Shown piece by piece: positions 55,481 to 64,000 of a DNA stretch of 64,000 bases. The notes under the pieces were generated by a model that did not search any database, had not been told where the DNA came from, and saw only the letters and a program-made list of their open reading frames with translations. A program made the translations under genes and the position numbers. The DNA is taken from positions 30,822,879 through 30,886,878 of the forward strand of contig NC_084596.1 in NCBI RefSeq assembly GCF_033807715.1, read 5' to 3'. Each line of letters opens with the position of its first letter. Within the stretch, counting starts at the first letter, position 1. Origin of the DNA: Cololabis saira (taxonomy: Eukaryota; Chordata; Actinopteri; Beloniformes; Belonidae).

Positions 55481-56279
55481 TAAACTGGATATAAGAGTCA
55501 TCCCAGCTGCGGTTCAGCTTTTGTGGAGCCTTTCATTTTACTTATAGCTGGAGTAAATAGTCGTTCTGTTCTTTTTTAGAACAATACAACCTTGTTGAGA
55601 AGATGAATCCTTTTAAAGTGACCTGGAAGAGTGATTTAGAGTAACCGTTATCTGACGTAGAAATATGTGTTCATTGTCAAGGTCATACGGGGAATATTTC
55701 TGCTGGAAATACACAAGACTGCAAAAGATCGTAAACTGTGCCTGTAATCATTCAAAGGTCTGCAACATTCATGCCAGTACTAAATCTGTCTTTTACGTCT
55801 TCTTTCTGTCAGTACCACTCCACACTACTAAAAAGTGCTTAAAAGTCTCTCATAGTGGGGGATTTTCGCAGCAGTCACCCACACGCTGAGTTTCAGTGGA
55901 TTTGGCGGTCAAATGTTTTGTCTCTGAATTATATACATCACCCAGGGGAGATTGAGCCTTTCCATCCCTCAACTCCATGGTACACTCTGCTGTCCTTTTC
56001 CTGTTTACATAATGTTCACACTGTGCTGTCAGGCTGTGTTACTGTCCCCTGCCCGTCAGAGCTGTGGAACATAATCTCCGTACTGATAAGAAGTTGGAGC
56101 GTTTGTCAGCAGTGGCAATTTTAGGGCCTTTTTAGGGGCGAGTCGGGAAACGGGGGACTGGAACCAAATGTTGAGTGTCACCGTCCTTCACAGAGCCACA
56201 CAGGGACAAACGAGACAAACAACTGTGTACAAACAATCACACCTGTGGAGAATGTATCACTAATTGACCTATCAATTTT
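55481..56279. other. No gene recognised
   Basis: Intronic sequence; nothing identified. Confidence 0.5.
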
Positions 56280-56410
56280 AGACTGTGGGAAGAAACAGGA
56301 ACACATGGAGAACTCACATGGAAACATGGAAACATGTAACCCATACGGAATGAGCCCAGCCAGGATTCAAACTGAGAAAACCATGCTGTGAGGCACAAAG
56401 TGCCCACGAC
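56280..56410 (-). repeat. SINE-like repeat, inverted copy, diverged
   Basis: GACTGTGGGAAGAAACAGGA, CACATGGAGAACTCACATGG, AGCCAGGATTCAAACTGAG and GCTGTGAGGCACAAAGTGCC are the inverse of the repeat at 45041-45170 (tRNA-like part with GGATTCAAACT as the B-box region). Confidence 0.65.
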
Positions 56411-57714
56411 AAAGTACGCTGTATGAGTAATAATACAGGCATTTAATGCAATAAAAGATACATTGAAAGGAAGAGTTGCAGACGGATACTATGAAGTCAT
56501 CTGATAAAAATAATTTTTACCAGCTACTTTATTCTACATTATTCTGATATTTCTTTTCATCCCAGCCAGAATTTTAACATATTTTTCCAGATGTCCATCT
56601 ATAAAAGGAAGTTTTACAAAAGATGGCCTATGACTACTAATTCCAAATCTTCTTTTCTGTCACAAAATAAACATGTCATGTGCACAGCGTTTATGAAAAA
56701 TGGCTATCGTGCTGTCATCTGTAAACTGTGGCTGTTTGGGCTGTCTTTCCCATATTCCTGGTAAGATTTTGGAGCAGTTGCCATTTCAGTTCTAAAATAG
56801 GACTCTTTGTTAAGTTTGCAGAGTGCTTTCAGAACCTCCACAAAGTATAAGATGAGAGACGAGAACTGGATACCGGTGATTGTGGATACTGGGTGCTGAA
56901 ACAAAAGAGTCCTAAATTTATGCTGCCTGTTTTCAGGCAGAATGGCAGTTATTGAGGTGGATCAAACAAAATCTGTGATTGCGGATTGATGGACTAAATC
57001 ACAGAATAAACAGATACATGGAAAGGTAACTTGGACACCAGATTCATAAGGCAAGTGGTTTCAAATATGCTTATACACTTTTCCACTTGTATCTGAATTT
57101 TAAATAAGCTTTCTTTGCCACTGGCAGAGCTGTCAACTCCAGTCTGTATCCCCCAATAGCAGCCAAGATGGTGCACGTGTTCTGAGATTTGTTTGTGACT
57201 GAAGACCAAGGATTTTAGGTCAGGCTGAGAAATGAGAGAATGACACTAGAATACTACTTAGGACATTTCCTAGGTATTTAGTACGTCAACAGCAGCATCA
57301 GGGCTCATACCTGTTTCCATTGCAATAGTAGACTATAACATGAAGAATAAGGCTTTTAAATGGTATATCGTACATAGCTAATTTAATAGAAACTCCTATA
57401 AATAGAAAAAAATGGGAATATTATGGCGTCTATACCCAGTCTTCAATCATATCATGACATTGATCGTTTTTTATACGTAAGCTGTATTTCCAAATTGTCC
57501 CTCTTCATTCAAACCCTATGTGTTTAAATATAAGATTGATCTAATATTTCCAATCTATTTATTTAATAGCTTTGACCACGATCATGCTTCGCAAATGGTG
57601 CGTTTGTTCTCAAACAGCGGCTTTGTTACAAATCCAGCCTCATTTAGTGAGGAGTCGGTCTCGTGAAAATAAAATCCGCTCTTCACTCTTCCTCTAACTC
57701 AGTTTTGGTCTCTG

Positions 57715-57815
57715 CGGCTCCTCTGGGAAATAACCAGCTCTTTAGCTGCTAAATGCTCCAATCTGTTCACCAGCTAGTCATTAGCTGTTTGCGTCTGTTG
57801 TTGCTGAGTAGGTAG
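57715..57815. repeat. Interspersed repeat shared with 10115-10215
   Basis: GCTCTTTAGCTGCTAAATGC, a TTCACCAGCTAGTC block and GTTTGCGTCTGTTGTTGCTG align with the copy near 10 kb. The repeat probably extends to both sides here (57650-57950). Confidence 0.6.
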
Positions 57816-57950
57816 TGCACAGGGGTTTATCAAACCTACTTTGCTGAAAAAAAGCTCTGCACTGCAGCATGCAATGAAGTTAATGAAAGCTATGAGACTG
57901 AAGCCAAACACTAATGAGCTGAAGAATGTGGAACCTCTGTAGTGTTGAGA

Positions 57951-59869
57951 GTGATGGTGCCTGTAGTTCCATCTCATACTTGATATTATTCATCATTTTA
58001 AATCAATCTAAAGCTGCCTTTTTTTTAAACACCACTTACATTTCTTCTACGCAAAGAACAAAACCATTTGTTGATCTGCTCTAAAATAACATTCATGACC
58101 TAAAATATAGAAGCAGGAAGTTGACGTGTGTAGGGGATTAGGAGGAGAAAAAAAAGAGATTTTACAGTCAAGCTTTGCAAATGCTGCAGAAATTTGCACG
58201 AAAAAAATATTTATTTAACGATGCAGAACTGTAGTTGATGTAAAACCCAGCAAAAAGCACAAGAGGAGAAGGAAGGTGCAGCCTTTTTTCACTGTAAATG
58301 CCTAAAACTATGCAAACGCTTGCATGGTCGCGTGTGCACCCTCCAACAGAAATGTCGTTTTTTTTTTGTTTTTTTTTCCTATGCGTGTGTGCTGAGTCAA
58401 CAAAGACACGGAGAATTGAGAGCAATAAAAGAAACATGAGGAAAGCTGATTACGTTTTGGCTGAATTTATTTTGTCTTGTTTTGATGAAGTTAGGTTTCG
58501 GTTTCTCACTGGCTGATTTGTTTTTGATGGCCCAGCCAGCATTCTGGGTTATTTACATTTTCTCTGGTCTCAAAAGAAAATGAAATGGAGGACGACGGAG
58601 ATTAACTCAAAGAAAGTAGAGACACAACAAGGGCGGGAGAAGGACACGGAGAGAAAAAAAGTTGAGGTTAATGAAGAGCAAAGCACAAATGTGGAGGCAG
58701 AGGTGAAAGGAAGAGAAAATATGATGCTAATACTAATTAACCAGATTATCGTAGGAAACTGCATATGTGCCTTTTTATAAAACTGTTTTTCTTTTTTCTG
58801 TTTTTCATCTAAAACTAGGATAGACTGAAGGTTTGATATGTTTAGAAATAGATTAGTAGATGAGCTATATTTCTTAATGTTTAAAACCAAATATGTGTGT
58901 AAACCAACACGGATAACGTGAAAATGGTAAACTTGTAAGCATAAGTGTAGAACAAACGGGTAGTGGATAAACTTCAAAGAAACTCCGAACATGAAAAGCT
59001 GGGAACCCATTTTCTGTTGCCAACCCAGACAAGCCATCAGTGCCGCTTACCGTTTTACAATAGTGACAGCGAGGAGGAGCTTTTAGATGGGACCTAAATA
59101 TGCCATAGACGGGTAGGTAATGTGGGTACATTGAAGCGGTCACACACCACAAGATAAGATTAAGATTGGCCTTCTCTGTGGGTTTTTTATAAAAGTAGGC
59201 CCTTGAAGACATTATGCAACATAGATATGTCATTCCCTTCCTAGCCTGATGCAACATCAATATCTACATGGTACACAAACATCCATTCATCCGTCCATTA
59301 TCTAATCAGAGAACCATACCTTAAAAATAAGGCTCCCACCAGCCCAAACGAGGTCCAGTATCTTACATTTCAAGTCGGGTTTACAATAAATCTAAAATAA
59401 CTAACTGTCAACTACTTACAAACTACAATTATGTGCTCAGAATCTGATCGGCCGACCTTTGTTGACACCGAAATGCTGTGTACTTCCTATGTACTGTATG
59501 TAATTCCTATAATAGAGCCTAAATGGAAACACAAAAGTGAATTAGAGCACATTTATTTATTTTAAATATTTTCAGTTTATATACACATTGATTGTCTTCA
59601 AGTGAAACATTTACATTTTATTTTTATTTGTCATTTTCACTCGTGTAGCTCTCTGATGCTGCTGACGGACATCGGTCCTTCCCCCGTGAGAGACACTAAA
59701 ATCACCTCATCCTGCTCCTCTTTAGGAAAGTAAAGTCGGTTTCCCATTTTTAGAGATATTTACACAAAGAGAGAACCTCTTCTCTCGTTACATCCATCCA
59801 TCTCTGATTTGTTGTTCCGAGTTTGCTCCCGTTGTCGCCACTAACCTCCGGTGGCCGGTGGCAATTCAG
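57951..59869. other. No gene recognised
   Basis: Intronic sequence; short open frames show no family features. Confidence 0.5.
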
Positions 59870-60000
59870 TTTGCTGTTTCAAAATTATTAAATTATAAAA
59901 CAGGAAATGTACGGGAAAATACTAATACAGGAGGACGGCTGGAAAGAGAGGTAAAATTCGGTAGTTTCCCGGCCAAAACGGGAGACAAGTATGCAGAGAA
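59870..60000. mobile_element. Possible DNA-transposon fragment (ACGGGAAAATACTAATAC type)
   Basis: GTACGGGAAAATACTAATAC, GGAGGACGGCTGGAAAGAGA and GGTAGTTTCCCGGCCAAAAC recall a fish hAT-like terminus. No partner end was found. The following 60000-60355 is not recognised; its 111-codon frame has no family features. Confidence 0.35.
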
Positions 60001-60363
60001 CCCCAGAGCTCCTTCTCCCCGCCCCCTCAGCTCTTCCAACAGGACACCAGGCCAACTGAGAAATACAATCTCTTCAAGGTTTGCATTGAGGCCTTCTCTC
60101 AGTTTGGACGTACTAAAGACATTTCCCAGGGAGGCCGTTCCTCACCAGATGACTGAACCAATTCAGTTGGCTGTTCTCAATGTGGAGGAGTGATGGCTCT
60201 ATTCCAAGTCCATCTCAGATCAATGCGTATCCTACCGCACCTCTAAGGGAAAGTCCATCCGCCCTATGGAGGAAACTCATGCCAGCACCTCATCGATTTT
60301 ACCAGGGAGACTGAGGAGTGTGAGTCTTCTGTAACTGGAACACACACTCCAGTCTCCCTTTAG

Positions 60364-61240
60364 CAGTGGTGGACAGTAACGGAGTAAATTTACTTGAGTA
60401 CTGTACTTAAGTACATATCCAGAGGATTTGTACTTTACTTTAGTACTAGATTTCTTTGGTACTTATTACTCTGACTTGAATACATTTCCAAGACAAATAT
60501 TTTTACTTTTACAATTTCTAGGAAGGCTGAAAAGTACTCGTTACTTTCAGGTCTGCTCTTTTTTCGGACTCGGAGCAGGGACTTTCACAAAATCCTTGGC
60601 CGTATCTTGACATTGGGAGACAGCCAAGACAGACATTGGGAGACAGTTTGTTATGCTCTATATTGCTATATTGTGCTGGTACATGTCCTTCCTGTAAAGT
60701 TAAGTGACGTCAACATTGAGTTATTGAAAGCAGAGATGTAGTTTTTTGTAAAGCAGTGGTCTTTGAGGGAGATCCAGACTTAGTTGGATGGTGCAGGTTC
60801 ATTTGGTTTCAGTTCATGATTGTTAATAAACTCTGCATCATCTGCTGTCCTCTTATGATCTCATTCATTTGATTTGTTTTTGGTGTTTCTGCAGGTTTTA
60901 TATAACATTGTGGTTCTAAAAGCAGCACATCAGTGCAGCTGGTTTCAAAGAGTTAATTCTCAGAAACAAGAGTTAAAAGATCCTTAAATTTAAAAAAAAT
61001 AGTAATTTACTGATGTGGAAAATAAGAAATTTACTCTTACTCTTACTCTTACTTTTACTTAAAGTAAATTTAAAAGCATTTACTTTTGGATACTTAAGTA
61101 CCTTTAAAAGCAAGTACTTTTCTACTCTTACTCGAGTAATATTTTGACTGAGCTACTTTTACTTGTAACGGAGTAAATTTTGACCAGTAGTATTTGTACT
61201 CTTACTCAAGTACTGGGGTCGAGTACTCTGTCCACCTCTG
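60364..61240. mobile_element. hAT-type element, TACTTAAGTA family, copy 2
   Basis: Same ends as copy 1, with a perfect 8-bp duplication CCCTTTAG at 60356-60363 and 61241-61248. Both ends match copy 1 closely (about 190 bp left, about 345 bp right). The core at about 60558-60893 is unrelated to the core of copy 1 and longer. No transposase. Confidence 0.92.
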
Positions 61241-61248
61241 CCCTTTAG

Positions 61249-64000
61249 AAAAGTATTACCACTCCCCCATTGTGCCCCCAACTTTCAGCGTTATGATATT
61301 TTATTAATAAAGATCTCAAACACAGTCGAACAGGGTTCTATACTGTGGTGAGAAAATATTAATCTGCGTGACGCTTGCAGTTCTTTGTGCACTATAAACA
61401 TTTAATATCAGCTTTATACACTTAGGTTGAAGTACAGAGCAGATAATAAAAGTGAAAGGCAAGATAAATGGGCAAATGGAAACGAGAAAGTCTTAAATAT
61501 TAAGAGAAAGAGCTAAGATGTGAGAAAAGAAAGACACTTAAGAGAAGGTTGGGAGTATAGAGCTGGTGGGCAGGTCTAGAGGAGCAATATCAGGCATGGA
61601 TGCTTTTTAACTCACTTCACATATCTGTGTTGCAAAAGGTGAGAATTTTTGATTGTTTAGAAACATGCTTTATCCTGTTAGACATATGAATACCATGCCT
61701 CTGACGAACTCAGGGTTTAAGCTGGGCTTTACATGGAGCAGATCTGTCATTTGTCTTGTCCTCACTCCATTTGTTCTCGCATTTCACACAGATCTCTGTA
61801 CAGATATCCTCTTGTGTGGCACCTTAGCAGTAATACAGCATTTACCGCTCGGTCTCAAGGTTCTGATCCCATGCTTTGTATGCAGTAAATCTAGGTCTTT
61901 TTTCCCAGCTGCGGCCTGTAAAGTTCACCGCTCCCAAAGTGGAACTGTTTATTTCTTTTGACGATATCTCTGGTACAGTAATTTATTCCCCCAAGTGAGC
62001 TGTATGTTAATTTTTCTGGGTGTTGTTTTAGAAATTAATTTGCACTATTTACAGCAACAAAAGCCCTGAGAACTCCATCTGAAGGACATGAGAAGTCAAA
62101 AAAGACAATTGGACAAAATGGTAGCTCCTGAAGAAGAGTGTAAAATGGAGATGATGATAGAAGATAGCAATCACATACATCTATACTATCTTTTTTTCCA
62201 ATTTTGGGGGAAAGTCACACTTGAGAGAAGCATAACACAATGTTTTCAGGAGTTCATAGAAACTAAACTAACTTTTCAACACCCTGTGTGGGATGTGCAT
62301 CAGATCTTGTTCATCCTGGTGGAAAGAAAGAAAAGTTATTTCTACAGCAGTGAATAAAGCTGCATGTCAGAACCCAATTGGTATTTTCAAAAGGAAATAA
62401 AGACCACTCAATCTGTAACCTCAAAGCACCGCTGCAGATTTCCTTCAGCTTCCTGTTACTATCTTGTGTTCACAGGCTACTGTGAACTGTAGATTCCTAA
62501 AGGTGAAGGTGAAAACGAGCACCTTATTTTCCAAGTGGATTGCAGTCTAACAGGCTTTACTGTAATATAATATTTGCATATAATAAATACAGTTTTTTTT
62601 TTCCTTTGTTGAAGCCGCTGACAAACTAAAATTGAAAGTGTAGTAGACAGAAGCATGGTTGAAATAGACTGTCTTGAAGTTATTTCGGTATTTTGTTTTG
62701 TAAGTGAAGTCACATTGTAGAATATGGATGGAAACTGACAGAGAACATTTCGATATCTGGGGTATAGAGTGGCTCTTTTTGGAGTCACATGTCTTGGAGT
62801 GTTAACAAGCACCTCAACTCAAGCCTGTCTCCTTTACTTCTGCTTTGCTGCTTGTAGTTTCTGTCTGCTTATATGAACATGCTCCTGAACCAACATTTTG
62901 GTGAAGCACATCACACTGTATTCCCGTTAGTCCCACTGTCTCCTCTTCATAGTTCTAAGCTCATCCATGTTGTGTGTCACTCATCTTACATTCCCCATTA
63001 CGATCTAGAGAAGACGGTTACATTTCTTCCTTCCTCACACTCCAGTTTGCTTCTGCTCTGCAGCTCTGAGGTCTCCTCTTCAACCCATTGAGGCTTTTGT
63101 TCATTGAGTCAGCATATTCACTGATGTCTTTACAGCTCAGAAACAGCTGTTACAGCTTGTTTATCACTCTCCTGTTGTCATAGTTACTCAAAAGTAACAG
63201 CAGTAGTGTCTCTCAAGTAGTGTAGCTTCCAAACTAATGTAGAAAATATGTTTTCACTTTTGAAGGAATTGCACAACTTTTGCCCTGAAGGCTTTGGTAA
63301 ATAACCCATCCAGTATTATTAGTTTTTACACTATATTAAGCAAATTGATATACTTTACTTTGCTTTCAAAGCAGCACATGGGAACTTTTGTAATTCATTT
63401 TCTCACTGGGACCCCATAAGTGTAGAGGTTACGTTGCTTTTATACGGTCACTCGGATTTTCTCTCCCATTATTACTTTCTTAACCCTCTTAATAGCCTCT
63501 GTCATGATCTCCACTTTAGCTCTGTGAGCCAAATTCATCATTGTTGATATGTCAGGCTGTATATAAAGAATCGGACAAACCCCCCTGTGATGTCACCCAT
63601 AGGTTTTCTGAAGAGTGCTTAGGAAGCCTTTTCTCCCCTTCAGGCTGTGCAACATCATGTTGCACAAGGGCAGAACCAGCTGGTTTAGAAGCGGTTTGGA
63701 ACAAATCCCTGCTAGTTCAGTCAATAAAGTTTGCATTTTTAGTTTAGGTGGCTTAGCTCATGGCAACCTTTGACATTATTTGTATTCATTCTGATCAAAT
63801 TTGTCCAATCAGTGTCATCCTATTCGACACCTGAAACAAGTGCTGCCAGAGCTGAAACCAGGACTACACAAATAGTCTATACAATGGAATTCAAATGCAA
63901 TTCAAAAATACAGTTTAAAAAATGAAATGTTAATGACAGTCCTTTGTGCTTTCACTCACTATCAGCTTGGGTTTAGGTATTAAAGAATTTCCTGGTGGAG
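61249..64000. other. No gene recognised
   Basis: Intronic sequence to the window end; no exon, repeat end or protein similarity identified. Confidence 0.5.

Larger units (their letters stand above)
34507..64000 (+). other. Downstream intron (partial) of the b4galt2-like gene
   Basis: Starts with donor GTAAGT. The following family exon (about 105 bp by memory) should encode a GMKISRP / RYRMIKH-like peptide; it was not seen to the window end. The interval is at least 29.5 kb and is rich in transposable elements, listed separately. A missed small exon cannot be excluded without alignment. Confidence 0.7.

Noticed and set aside
59858..60193. 111-codon open frame
   Set aside because: It starts in a probable transposon fragment and continues in unrecognised sequence; there is no protein family similarity.
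34507..64000. Next b4galt2 exon (GMKISRP / RYRMIKH region)
   Set aside because: I looked for it on the plus strand and saw no candidate with splice sites.

Overview
The window looks like a teleost fish nuclear genome: AT-rich, intron-scale non-coding DNA with long (GT)n/(CA)n microsatellites and a dense layer of fish-type repeats (Tc1, hAT, Harbinger-like and TTAA-type non-autonomous elements, L2-, Tx1- and RTE-like LINE pieces, SINE-like pieces, Gypsy-type solo LTR). The only host coding sequence I can support is two internal exons of one plus-strand gene, a beta-1,4-galactosyltransferase closest to b4galt2. The exons are at 25900-26087 (188 bp) and 34384-34506 (123 bp). They join in frame and carry the DVD metal site and the WGWGGEDDD acceptor-site motif. 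I found no other exon of this gene and no second gene, so the remaining ~63.7 kb reads as three introns or intron parts: at least 25.9 kb upstream, 8.3 kb between the exons, and at least 29.5 kb downstream.

Layout: 1-8.7 kb is intronic DNA with microsatellites. 8.7-14.6 kb holds a Harbinger-like element with TTA target duplication, a 408-bp near-perfect palindrome, an L2-like LINE tail and a 655-bp hAT-type element with an 8-bp duplication. 20.8-25.7 kb holds a TTAA-flanked MITE, a hAT remnant and an RTE-like tail just upstream of the first exon. 26.8-28.7 kb is a minus-strand Tc1 relic split by a 593-bp long-inverted-repeat element. 37.6-39.9 kb is a solo LTR split by an 893-bp inverted-repeat element, followed by a second LTR-like stretch. 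41.1-44.6 kb holds a Tc1 relic with ~200-bp terminal repeats, two hAT-type MITEs and a Tx1-like LINE fragment. 45.0-46.5 kb holds SINE-like pieces around the second copy of the TTAA MITE. 49.7-54.1 kb is a large composite fish repeat with an internal 347-bp tandem array. 54.7-61.2 kb contains two copies of one hAT-type family with different cores.

I did not find a convincing new functional system. The best leads concern mobile-element biology: a regularly spaced AATGTAATAA array in the arms of the 593-bp element, an 8-bp micro-inversion between the two TTAA MITE copies, two hAT copies sharing ends but not cores, and two clear nested insertions. Family names rest on remembered repeat and protein families, not on a database search.
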